Positions 10,151-21,323 of a DNA stretch of 64,000 bases are shown in pieces (the stretch's first letter is position 1; each line of letters starts with the position of its first letter). A program made the translations under genes and the position numbers. Source of the stretch: Apiospora phragmitis (lineage: Eukaryota > Ascomycota > Sordariomycetes > Amphisphaeriales > Apiosporaceae); contig JAQQWL010000011.1 of NCBI GenBank assembly GCA_038363925.1, forward strand, positions 1,116,001 to 1,180,000. The letters run 5' to 3'. The notes beneath the pieces were generated by a model, which was given only the letters and a program-made list of their open reading frames with translations, searched no databases and was not told the origin of the DNA.

Positions 10151-13100
10151 ATGGTGAGTCTGCAATGTCCGAGTGAAAGTGTCTTCTGAAGCGCTTATCT
10201 TAGCTCAAGTGGCGGTAATCAATGCAATCCCCTCGAAGTCGCTAATATGCCGTTGAACAGTGGAAAAGACTACGAGAGAAGGCCAGATCGTCCTCTGAGC
10301 CGTCCTCGGATTCCGGGACAACGCTGACACCGGATATCCAAGTCCATCCAGAAGAGGCTCCTGGTCCGTCCATCACTCTTCCAGAGCGGCGACATTCTAG
10401 TGCGGCTCAAGAGATTCTGAAAGACCGACAAGGTCGGCGAGGCTCGGAAAGGAGCAACCTCTCGGATGTTCACGGCCAGCTTGTAGCTGCGGCAGCCCCT
10501 GACTCGAGCCATCGGAGACAACGGTCATACGAACGGCGTGAGGATCCGCTGGGTCTCCATATGCTTCACCTGCCGGAGCAGAGCCGCACCGTTGACATTC
10601 TTTTTATTCACGGGTTAGGCGGGACCAGGTGAGTAGTAATTCCCAGCGCGCATCTCCTGTCAAATAATGGCACCTTTCAGCTCACATAAATCATGATCTT
10701 AGTCGACGTACATGGTCCAGAAATGGGGATCTGAACTATCTATGGCCTCAGCTCAGGCTTCCTAACGGGCCCGGATTCTCACGTTTGGCTACAATGCGCA
10801 TTATGGTGAGTCGCAGTGACGTCCTACAGACAGGCCGGGCCAGACCCAAGCTGACCATCAAAATCTACTACTTGTAGCTTCTAAAAGTCAAGCTTCTCTC
10901 TCCATTAACGATTTTGCCAAGGACCTCCTTTTCCGTCTGAAATATGGCGAGAGTGGAGCGGAGCGGATGGGCCAAGTCCCCATAGTCATTGTAGCGCACT
11001 CGATGGGAGGCCTCGTCTTCAAGAGAGCTTACATCCAAGGCCAGCTGAATGAAGAGTACCAGCCGATAGTCGTGAGCATTAAATCTGTCTTGTTTCTCTC
11101 TACGCCTCACCGTGGGACCGACTTGGCCGATACACTCAACAAGATCCTCTCAAGCTCCATATTTGGCCACTCCTCCAAAGATTACATCAATGAACTCACA
11201 CAGAACAGTCTTACGATAGACGAGTTGAACGAATCTTTCAGGCACTATGCTGGTAATCTGCGCATCTTCTCCTTCTACGAGACGCTCGCTACCTTCATCG
11301 GACCGAAATCCGTGAAAGTCCTGGAAAAGAACTCGTCTACGCTGGGTTATCCGAATGAGACTTCCCAACCCCTTAATGCGGACCACCATGAGGTCTGCAA
11401 ATTCACCTCCCCAGAAGATCCGAATTACCAGTCAGTCATTGGTGCTCTGCGGAGTGTGGTTCAGCCCGACTACGAAGAAGCTGATATCCATGTTGGCGAT
11501 TACGCCAACGACATGAATCGGATAAGCAAAATGCTCGGGCTGTCAAGTCCACCAGATGACGATCTGGCCTTGCTGCGCGATTCACGGAGAGCTGGCACTT
11601 GCGAGGGCCTCTTTCGCCACGACAAGTTTGCTGAGTGGTGGGATTCGTCCAGTCCCCATTCGCGAGTTCTCTGGCTGCATGCGAAGCCCGGGAGTGGGAA
11701 GAGCGTCCAAGCTTCTCTCGTGGTCGATCGTCTTCTCGAAGACGACAAGGCGCGCTGCAGTTATTACTTCTTCAAATACAGTGATGAGAACAGACGATCG
11801 TTGGGTCCAATGTTCCGGTCACTGGCATATCAAATGGCTCTCCATATGCCGAGCTTCAGACAAGCTCTGTCTGAAATGTCAGAAACCGGGACAGGCCTCG
11901 AAAAGGCAGATGGACCTACTGTTTGGAGAACTGTCTTCAAGGGAGTATTGGCGAGTCTATCGCTTCCACCCAACCTGTTTTGGGTGATTGACGGACTGGA
12001 CTCATCAGAGTCTAGTCGGACCTTCGTAGATCTTATCTCTGAAATAAGGGGCTTTAAGGGCGTCGTGCGGATCCTCGTTCTGAGCCGGCCGCTCTCTCAT
12101 CTAGCCCAGGCATTCCAGAGGGCCAAACGCACCATCGATGTTACGGCGTTACCACTTCCCAGTAATCTGGGAGACATCGAAAGGGTCGCAGCCGAAGAGA
12201 TAGAATTATTCATTCCGGACAAAGAATTCAGAGATGGGACCGTCAAGAACGTCATGCGGAGTTCTGAGGGGAGCTTCCTCTGGGTCTCTCTGGTCATTGA
12301 CCGAATCTCCAGGTGTCATCTGCAGGACGATGTCGTGAGGGTTCTGGAATCTACCCCGAGCGGCATGAACGAGCTGTACGAGCGAATGGTCTCCACAGTC
12401 TCCAAGCTCGATATCGACGAGGAGATCCAGCTGGCCAGGATACTCCTCAGCTGGGCAACTTATGCTAAGCGGCCACTTGCTGTCGAGGAATTGCGAGAGA
12501 TTCACAATGCTCAACTGTCTAAAGTCATGGACTTGAAACACACCGCAACTGAGGTATGCGGTCAACTGGTGGTCATAGACTCCCAAAGTCGGGTCACCCT
12601 TGTGCACCACACAGCGCGTGAGTACCTGAGAAGTTGCAAGAAACTGCCATTTGATTTCTCCCGCGGGCAGTTCATGAAGATATCTTCTTGAAGTGCTTCG
12701 GTTTGCTCCTGAGCCGAAACCTACGCACACGAATTGCTCAAGGCAAAACGCCCCAGTTTCTGTCGTATGCTGCCATCGCCTGGATATTTCACCTGCACAC
12801 GTGCTCTGCGGAATCGGAACGCGTACTCGACACTTTGGTGAAGTTCTTCCAAGGAGCCAATTTGCTGGCCTGGATTCAGTGGCTTGCGATGAGAGGTCAA
12901 CTCTTTGACCTAATCTCAGCATCCAAGGCAGTGAACGAGTATGTCCAAAGGAGGAAACGGGTGGACTCGAACAGAGCACCCCTTCTGCACCGCTTGACCG
13001 ATATTGCCCTGCTCGAAACCTGGGCCGTGGATCTGCTGAAGATTGCAGCCAAATTTGGCAGTCATCTGCTGGAGGACCCAAGCATTATATACACTTGCGT

Positions 13101-15335
13101 GGCACCTCTCTCCGCGACGAGCTCAAACATGCATCAACAGTTCACTGGGAACGCTGTAAGTATTAGTGTCTCCAGGTCTCACGGATAGTGATTGGGATGA
13201 CTGTCTGGCCAGAGTGTCGGGCGGCTCATCTCAGACGATGCAGGTCGACGTTGGCCCTCAATACCTGGCCGTGGCAGACGACTCTCCCCAAGGCAATATA
13301 ACCCTGTGGAACACAACCCTTTTCCAGGAGTCCCGCACGTTCTGTGCTCTGGAACCCATTTTTGCCATCTGCTTCAGCCTTCTGGGGCCTGTCTTGCATC
13401 TTATGGCATGTCAATGACCAGGGTGTGGAAGGTCAGCGATGGCGCATTATTAGCTATCGTCGACAATCCGCACCGGGCACGAGCGATATCGATGAGGTTT
13501 ACGAGTGAAAGTGATATGATAATTACTACTGATCTCCGAACTGTTCATCGCCTTTCGTTGGATCAAGACACAGCCGCGTGGGAGGCCTTTGAGAGCTCCT
13601 TGCTAGAGGAGACGACCCTTCCCGAGGGTGCTTTCCTCAATTCACCATCATCGGTGGCGTTCAACAGCGATAGTACCCAGATGGCCGTTGCCTACCGAGG
13701 TTTCCCCTTATCTGTCTGGAATATTGATCCGCCGGTAATGGTAGCCAGGTGTCGCCGGCGCTCCAAGCAAGGCAGACAAACAACAACATGTGGACTGGGG
13801 TGAACAGAGTAGTGTTCCACCCATTCAGCGGCCACGTGTTTGGCATATATCGCGACGGAAATATCTTCAAGTGGCTGCCGGATTCGCCTGGCCTCGACAC
13901 GCACGAAGAGGTGAAGCAAGAACTGGACGCCACGCCCAACGAAATCGCAATGGCCCCCAATGGCTTGGTCTTCGCTACAAGCGGTGTGAAGGGATATGCC
14001 AGAGTATACGATTCACACCACATGGCTCTCATATACAAGCTGTCTTCCGAGGACATCATCAAGAGGATACTGTTCAACCCAAACAGCCGTCGGTTCTATG
14101 ACCTGAGAGGATCCTACTGCAATATCTGGGAGCCCAACTGCCTGATGCGCCTCGTGGATATCAGAAAGGAGACCCCCAGTGACGACGAAAGCATGGTAGG
14201 CTCCGAGTGGGAAACGGATTCCTGGTCCGACGGTGGTGATGACAGCCGCAGCGCATCTATATCATTCACGGCTTCGGAAACCTACGCCGAGAGTAAGCCG
14301 GCCATTACGGCCGTCGCAGTCTCTGGTAAAGGCGATCTACTTGCCTACGGAAACGACAGTGGAGCTCTGGAGATATACAATGCCCCCGCCAACACCAAGC
14401 ACCATGTTGTGCAATCTACCTTTGGCAGCATGGGGATCGGCCACATTGCCTGGAGCTGGGACAACAAATTCCTAGCATACTCGCTTCTAAACGGACGGAT
14501 CGCGGTCAAGTCCCTGGAAAAGGTCCAGGGCCAGGGCGCCAAGAACCCAAAACAAGCTCTGAGAGTGAAGAACTCGATGACAGAGAAGGGGCAAGCAGGA
14601 CGAGGTGCGCCCCAACAACTGCTTTTCGACAGCACTGCAAGCCACCTTTTCGTTGCAGGCGCGGGGAAGCTCCAGGCTTTTGCGGTACCATCATGGGAGC
14701 TCCTGTGCGAGCAGGAAGCTGACAGCCAGAGTGTTTCCCGATGGAGTCTGCACCCATCCGATCCCGAGACGATCATAGCAGTCTCGGCTAACAAGATCAC
14801 CGGACATCACTGGTCATCACTAGAAGTACAATACGAAATAGCACTGGACCTACAGAACGGAAACCAACATTCCAGTCCAGACTCGCCGATGAGCATCGAG
14901 GATTTGGGCCCTTCTTATAGCCCCAATGTCGTGCTAGCTATTACATCTTCAGTCGTTGCTAGTCGCCGCCAACACCACTTCGCCTTGGTGGACACGAGTC
15001 TTCTTCGAAAACCACCGGACCAGTGGCCCAACGATCCCCTAATACGCTCACTCCCCATCCCCAAGCGCTTGCCGCAGCCGTCGAACGCCCGCTTGGCCTG
15101 CATGCGGATGGACGTCTTGTCTTCCTTAACTAGAGCTTATGGATATGCACTGCTCAGGTCCTGTCCAGCAGCAGCAGCAGCAATGAACACATCACGAAGC
15201 ACTTCTTCCTCCCCCCGTGACTGGATCAACGCTGCCAGTCTGAAGCTGTGCCACGTGCAAAAAGATGGGTCGTTCGTATGCCCGAGTAAGGGCGAATTAG
15301 CACTGGTCAAGAGTGATATGGGTTCAGCATGGTAG
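10151..15335 (+). CDS. NLR-type receptor: SesB-like alpha/beta hydrolase - NACHT - beta-propeller
   Basis: STAND ATPase of the kind involved in fungal non-self recognition and programmed cell death. Exon 1 is the ATG alone (10151-10153). Introns are 10154-10260, 10629-10702, 10806-10877 and about 13156-13214. Residues 1-110 are a Ser/Arg-rich leader (MWKRLREKARSSS). A SesB-like hydrolase follows: DILFIHGLGGT, TFGYNAHY, nucleophile elbow AHSMGGLVFKRA with Ser near 199, STPHRGTD, and a candidate catalytic His in ADHHEVCKF. NACHT: P-loop WLHAKPGSGKS near 425-435, Walker B LFWVIDGLDSS near 525. About 700 C-terminal residues form degenerate WD-like blades (NITLWNTTL, MTRVWKVSDG, LAVAYRGFPLSVWN) with an acidic insert near 14190-14280. 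One-base frame breaks occur at about 10768, 12663, 13219, 13378 and 13748, each explained by one missing G or C in a short run. About 1,620 residues when repaired. Confidence 0.85.
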
Positions 15336-15752
15336 AGGGTTACTGCTAGAGGCCAAAAAGGAGATAATGGCATGCCGAGACAGATGAATCGAACTCGATA
15401 TACTATATATAATAAATTGTAAACACATGAACAGAACTACATTGTGTGCATCATTCTGAGAGCACCACGGTACGCAAATGCCGTGCATTGCTTGTCAGCA
15501 ATCATTTTGAATCAAGGGCAAAGTCCCCCAGTGATAGTAAATCCTTCCCCTGTTCTGAGAAGGGAATAATGGTAGCCAGAACAAGCAGGTGTGTTTGCTC
15601 ACTTGGAGAGGCTGCCAAGAAAGCAGCAGCATGCAACTGCACGGCCCGACAGGCTGGGAACCCCGGCCGAACCAACGCCGATAATTGGCGTAGGTCGAAC
15701 GGTCACCACGATCCATACCTCGCACCTCAATACTGTTTACTTCTCAGCGAAG
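15336..15752. other. intergenic between NLR and MFS gene
   Basis: 417 bp; 3' flank of the NLR and promoter of the transporter. Nothing further recognised. Confidence 0.5.
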
Positions 15753-17602
15753 ATGGCCGAACCGGATGCTATCGAACCTGTGAGTGATAATACAGGACCA
15801 TCACCGCCCGAGACGACAGCTCCTACGCCGTACTCGGCCTTCCAGCCGTGGCAGAAGCGATGGATCATCGTCGTCGTCGCGTTCGGCGGCTGGTTCTCGT
15901 CACTGAGCAGCTTCATCTACTTCCCCGCGATCCCGGCGTTGTCGGCGGACCTGGGCGTCAGCGTCGAGCAGATCAACCTTACCGTCACGTCATACCTCGT
16001 CATGTCGGGCGTCTTCCCCGCGCTCGTCGGCAACGCCGCCGACAAGCTCAGGCGCCGCCCCGTCTTCCTCGCCACGCTCGCCGTCTACGTGGCCGCCAAC
16101 GTCGGGCTGGCGCTGCAGCGCTCCTTCGGGCTGCTGTTCTTCCTGCGCATGCTGCAGAGCGCGGGGATCTCGGGTAAGCATATAGTTTCCAATCATGGGG
16201 TCTCGAAGACTCTAAACAAAGACTAAAGAACTGGCTTGTACACCCTCTCTCCGCCTTATAGGAACGTATTCTGTGACATATGGTGTCCTAGGGGATTTGT
16301 TTACCCCTGCTGAGAGGGGTGGCTACTCGGGCATCATATCTTTCTTGCATGTATCACAATCAATTATATCCCTTGTCGGTTGAAAGCAGTTGCTCATCCT
16401 TTCTCTTCGCGAAAAGTCTTAATACGCCGCCCAGTATTGGGCCAGTCATCAGTGGGCTTCTGTTGTTGCGATGGGATTGGAGGGCCATCTTCTGGTTCCT
16501 CTCCATCATCTCCCCGTGCTGCCTGCTGTCTATGGCTCTCTTCCTGCCAGAGACTTCGAGGGCCATCGTCGGAAACGGTAGCATCCGTCCTAAGGGGTGT
16601 GCATAGAGCATTCGTGCCCATACTGGCACCGCCTGCCACCTCTTCTCGCCGTGATGACGATTGTGATGACGCCGAGGGGCAACACGTGCTCTCGGGAAAA
16701 CCCAAGTCGGCCTCGGTATTTCCCAACCCGCTCGCATGCCTTCTTCTGCTCCGACATCGCCGCACGGCCATAGTGGTCGGCTGCATGGGGGTTCATTACA
16801 CCATCTACTCCTGTCTCCAGGCTTCCCTGTCTACGCTGTTCACCGAGATCTACCACGTATCCGGCCTGGTCTCGGGCCTGACCTACCTGCCGTTTGGCGT
16901 GGCTTGCGCCATGGCCGCCTTCGGCACTGGCAAGATACTCGACTGGGACTACCGACACGTCGCTGCAACGCAGGGCATGCCCGCTGACAAAACGAGAGGC
17001 GACGACCTCGGACGCTTCCCCATCGAGCATGCTCGTCTCCGGAGCATGAAATACTCGGTCGCGCTGTGCTCCTTCTTCATCGTGGGATATGGCTGGTCAC
17101 TCCAGCAAAGGACGGTAAGGCAAATTCGCAGCATACTCTATCTATTCTATGGCTGGGCTTCCTGTTCAGCTCCTGTACACTACAAAACCATGAATATCGC
17201 ATATACTGACAGTTTCGTAAAGCATATGGCAGCGCCGCTTGTCCTCCAATTCTTCATCGGAGTGACGGAGCAGGGAATATTCACGGTACGCATTCGAAAT
17301 CGGCGTGGGGAACTCCTGATGTAGGCCGGCTACCTGGAGACTGGCTGAGTGACTGAATGTAGGGCTTGAGCACATTGCTCGTCGACATACATCCCGAGGC
17401 ATCGGCCACGGCACAGGCCGCCAACAACTTCATTCGCTGCGAGATGGCGGCGGCCGGGCTTGCTCTCCTGGACCTCATGCTGCGCGGCATGGGTCCAGGT
17501 TGGACCTTTGTCCTCTTTGCTGGTCTCGGGTGGATGGTAGCTGCCATGCTGTGGATGCTGGACGCCAAGGGTCTGGATTGGCGCCAGAAAGAGTCTACAT
17601 AG
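15753..17602 (+). CDS. MFS transporter, DHA1 (drug:H+ antiporter-1) family
   Basis: Predicted 12-helix proton-coupled exporter at the plasma membrane; substrate unknown. Exon 1 (15753-16173) has a hydrophilic N-terminus, then WIIVVVAFGGWFSSLSSFIYFP and NLTVTSYLVMSGVFPALVGN. The MFS loop 2-3 motif is ADKLRRRPVF and helix 4 carries LFFLRMLQSAG. Intron 1 is 16174-16261. The next exon contains VLGDLFTPAERGGYSGI and, after a break or small intron around 16350-16400, SIGPVISGLLLLRWDWRAIFW. A missing G in the run at 16596-16599 shifts the frame. Introns 17115-17222 and 17286-17362 follow. The last exon encodes STLLVDIHPEASATAQAANN, a DHA1-typical segment, and ends at 17602. The closest named relatives I know are QDR/DTR1 and citrate-exporter-like DHA1 proteins. 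Confidence 0.8.
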
Positions 17603-17659
17603 TCGTGCTAGCCATCGCGAGGTGTATCCATTCCCATCCTATCCCCTAAATCATGGGAT

Positions 17660-17839
17660 AGAGAAAATATATATTCAAATCTATGCGCGTGAAGGCGGAG
17701 TGTGATGATCGCAAGCGCCTGTATGCCATCAAGGGACGTATCATGTATTCGGCTCAGAGGCCAGGTAGGTAACAAGGCGAGGGCGCAGGCTTTGGAGGAC
17801 ATGCTATACTTGATTGAAAAATATAAGGGGAATGTGTAG
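17660..17839 (+). pseudogene. relic of the 3' end of an FN3K-family gene
   Basis: The plus strand here matches the last exon of the kinase gene at 8409-8656, which is on the minus strand. ECDDRKRLYAIKGRIMYSA aligns with ECDDRNRLYAIRELIMYSA. After an indel and frame change near 17765-17771, QALEDMLYLIEKY aligns with QALEDMMHLIEQY, and a stop follows at 17837-17839. By eye about 80% of bases agree, best over 17697-17757. Upstream similarity fades by 17650 and no kinase domain is present, so this is a fragment of about 55 codons. Confidence 0.8.
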
Positions 17840-18231
17840 TTGTATTAACTGTGGTAGCAAAGCCCACGAAGAAGTTCAAGAGAAGCTAAGCTCTAAGCTA
17901 ATAGCATGATCTTGCCAGAGAGTTCATAAAGTAGATTGTCTCTTCAGATGTAACTGCACCTTACCGGAAGCCTGCAAAGGAGATCCCCCGCTACGGTACG
18001 CGAGTACTTGCCCAGGGACCATTACCCACGTCTCCACCGAGTACAGCGGCCATTACGGATAGCTGCCGATCCTCTAACAACGTCAATTCATAACTGACTC
18101 TTGACTTCGGGAGCTTTACCTTTCCTTATCTCCCCATTCACCCAAACTCTGCTCGCGACAAAGATTGTAAACAAATCCTCAACAAATCCAAGAGCTCCAA
18201 CAGCTCGACGACAACCAGTCGATTCGCCATT
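17840..18231. other. intergenic, upstream of FYV10
   Basis: About 390 bp with no coding signal; probable FYV10 promoter and 5' UTR (CAAC-rich before the ATG). Confidence 0.45.
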
Positions 18232-19656
18232 ATGGGCGACCGCGAATACGCAAAGCTCGACCATGAGAACCACCTGCTTCTCGTAAGTGGCGCTCTCCCT
18301 AGATAGATTCCTACCAGCCAGCCCAACTTCCGCCCACCATAAAATAAGAAACGAGGAACTTCTCTCACTGACCCGAAACCGCAAACAAAAAAAACAGGAC
18401 CAGCCCCTCCTCCGGCTCCCCCTTCGAGCTCCTCCGCAAGAACTTCCGCTCCGCCCACTATGAAGTCGAGCGCGACGGCTCCTTCGTCAAGAACACGCTC
18501 AAGGACACGGCGACGTCGGCCATGAACGGCAAGGCGCGCCCGGACGACGTGCTGCGCTCGCTCGACAGCATGCTGGCCCGCATGAAGGGCGTCAAGCGCA
18601 AGCTCTCGGCCTTCGCCGACGAGGGAGGCCCGCCTCTACCGCCACGAGGCCGCCCGCGTCCGCCACCTCGCCGAGCTCTACGCCATGCACAGCACCGAGG
18701 ACGTCAAGTACGAGGTCTGGAGCCGCGTCCGCCTCGACCGCCTGCTGGTCGATTATTTGCTGCGCGCCGGCTACGGCACGAGCGCCCGCATGCTGGCCGA
18801 GGAGCGCGGCATCGGGGACTTGGTCGACGTCGAGACGTTCGAGACCACGGGCCGGATCAGCCAGTGCCTGCGGAACGGCAGTGTCGCCGAGGCCTTGGCG
18901 TGGTGTACGGCCGGTGATATCAAGAAGGAGCTGCGGAAGATGGATGTAAGTTCAACTTGCCTCCCTCTGGCGTCCGCATGGTAAGGGTCACTAACATTGG
19001 CATGTCACGCAGAGCAACCTAGAGTTCGAGCTCCGCTATCAGCAATATATCGAACTAGTCCGGCCGTACACAAAGACAAAGCTCGCCGAAGCCATCAAGC
19101 ACGCCCAGAAGTACCTGCAACCCTACCGCGCGTCCCACCCCAAGGAAGTGCGCCAGGCCTGCGGCCTCCTGGCGGTGCCGCCGCAGCGCGCGGCCAGCTA
19201 CCCGGACTACCGGGCGCTGTACTCGCCGTCGCGGTGGGAGATGCTGGCGGAGCTGTTCAGCAACGCACAACACGCTGCTCGCCCTGCCCTCGATCCCACT
19301 GCTGCACATGGCGCTCTCGTCGGCCTCTCGGCCCTCAAGACGCCCGCGTGCCACGTCGCACCCGGCCTCGCTCGCCGCGGCGCCCTCGCACGCCACCAGC
19401 CTCAGCCTCGCGAGCTCCGTCTGCCCCATCTGCAGCACCGAGCTCAACGCGCTCGCGCGCGCCGTGCCCTACGCCCACCACACGCAGTTCCCACGTCGAG
19501 CCCGACCTGCTGCTGCTGCCCAACGACCGCGCCTACGGCAAGGCCCGCCTCGAGGAGTACTCGCGCAAGGCCGGCCTGCCCGAGGGGAAGATTAAGGACT
19601 TGCGAACCGGGCAGGCTCACCCGGCCGAGCTGCTGAAGAAGGTCTTCATCACGTGA
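18232..19656 (+). CDS. FYV10: GID/CTLH ubiquitin-ligase subunit FYV10 (Gid9, MAEA homologue)
   Basis: RING-like subunit of the GID/CTLH E3 complex, which in yeast degrades gluconeogenic enzymes on glucose return. Exon 1 is 18232-18282 ([17 protein letters not shown]), intron 1 18283-18397, exon 2 18398-18945, intron 2 18946-19012, exon 3 19013-19656. Recognisable parts in order: DQPLLRLP and [18 protein letters not shown]; LisH-like [45 protein letters not shown]-region [12 protein letters not shown] and [10 protein letters not shown]; degenerate [24 protein letters not shown]; end [10 protein letters not shown]. At least six single-base breaks (about 18420, 18627, 19265, 19320, 19367, 19488) scatter these over three frames, yet each piece keeps family sequence. 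Summed exons equal about 414 codons, the normal length. Confidence 0.85.
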
Positions 19657-21323
19657 TTGGGTGGTGTTGTTGCTGTGGGCAGTGGCCAAAAACGTAACGG
19701 GGGTAATCACACCACAAGCAAGCAAGCAACAGGGTATTTTGCGACCGGTTGTGTCATTTCCGATTTCTCTTTTTACTTTGAATCACTTCCCTTTTTTTCT
19801 AGCTATAGCGGCGTTAAGGAACTCTCTAGGGTGACCTCTCTCCTGAGAGGTAGGGACGGAGTTTTACAAGGTTTACACGATCTCTAGAGACAACATGAAT
19901 GAGACACTCTCTCACTGGGTTGGCGTTAGATAGGGGGAATAAGGGGCAATGGCATCATCTCAAGGCGTTTTTCAGTACTTTCCATTAACTCCTACTCTGT
20001 CCTTTTTTTTTCTCCTGGGATTTTGTATCCTAAAGGGCAATGCAGTCCATGTCGTGTAAAGTATGTTTCAAAAGGGATTATCTTAGCGAAAAACCATTTA
20101 CAAGCTTTGCAAAATCCTCAAATCATGGTATTTGTTATTTGCTCTACTCACGTTGGATACAATATAACATATCTCATTCGGTCTAGTAAAGGTGAAGATG
20201 ATTGTTCATGAGCGAATCATGAGTTACTCTGATTCGTCAGTCCCGCCCAAGCGAGTTCTGATACTCCATGTAACCCACATGAACAGGCAGATACAATCAT
20301 CTGGTCCGTCCAGGGGTACAATACAATACCCTATGTGGCCTGCTTCTGTTGCACAGCTGTATCGTACAGTAAGGGCCCTGCCATTTCAACATCCATCATC
20401 GCCAAGAAGCCGTGTATTGTGTTAAGGCCGAGGCACTCATTCCATTTCCAAAGCAGGCTCGAGGTGTCTGTTTGTATGTGGTAATAGGTATTACTAATAA
20501 GTACCCTTAATCAGCAGTATACATTCCTAAGAGCCAGAAGAAATCCAGACATTGAAATCACGTACGTAATACACACCCGCATAAAAAAAAAACGTTACAC
20601 ATACACCATTCGCCTCGATACCCAACCAAAGCCAAGCCCATGTCAATAGGGGTAGGATAAAGACAGAACGCAAGCCATCTAGAGATCTGATGGCAGCATA
20701 GCTTGCCATCATCCAACTCCTGAATAAGCAGCTCATCCGCCCCTCCCTAGAAGCAACAGTCAGTCAAACATAGAACTTCCACCGAAACCATTCACCAGCC
20801 ACGTTGGAGCGCGAGAGAGAAAGAGAGAGAGGTCATGAGAAGTGCCAAGCAAAAAAATAGACCGCTGAAAAGGACGTTATATTCACAACTCCATCCCCGC
20901 CCCCTTTTCCGGACCGCTTATGTTTAGGGCCTCCCAATGGGCCCCTCCCAAACAAAAAACAGCCGAAGAACAAAAGGGCTGCAGCAACAACCGCTATTTC
21001 CGCCCTTTCCCTGAAAATTTCATTTCACCTAATGGTACATACACCTATGATGCTTTCGCGCTGCACTGTCAATAATCAATTGTTGGTTGGTCCGCCTGGT
21101 CAACTATTTGACCCTCCCGGGCGAAACTCTGGAGCATGCGCTCGTAGCTCACGTCGCCTTTGCCCATCAGCAGCACCAGCGACTGCCCCTCTCGGGTGAA
21201 ACGCCGGAGCATGCGCTCGTAGCTCTCGCCCTGGCCCGTCAGCGGCACCATCTACTGCGCCTCCCTACTGCGAATTACCTAGCTGCTGCGGGTGGTGATG
21301 AACAAGGCACCTTGATGATAATC
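19657..21323. other. convergent intergenic region with a tandem duplication
   Basis: About 1.7 kb between the ends of FYV10 and POP2. The left part is AT-rich with no coding signal. The right part carries the 72-bp tandem repeat listed separately. GA-rich patches lie near 20812-20832. Confidence 0.45.
21069..21251 (-). repeat. two-copy tandem repeat of about 72 bp within a 60-codon minus-strand ORF
   Basis: Read on the minus strand, an ATG ORF (21251-21069) contains two related units: one with GESYERMLRRFTREGQ, the next with GDVSYERMLQSFAREGQ. Divergence between copies is largely conservative (Thr/Ala, Arg/Gln) and frame is kept, and the copies are GC-rich unlike their surroundings. It lies 73 bp beyond the POP2 stop on the same strand. 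It could be a small gene, a last exon of something lost, or non-coding. I do not recognise it. Confidence 0.45.

Noticed and set aside
12206..13081. 291-codon minus-strand ORF
   Set aside because: Antisense to the NACHT and linker part of the NLR, whose plus-strand sequence is family-like.
13749..15335. Separate WD-repeat gene downstream of the NACHT gene
   Set aside because: The frame change at 13748 is a one-base G-run break; blades on both sides belong to one propeller and no promoter or stop spacing separates them.
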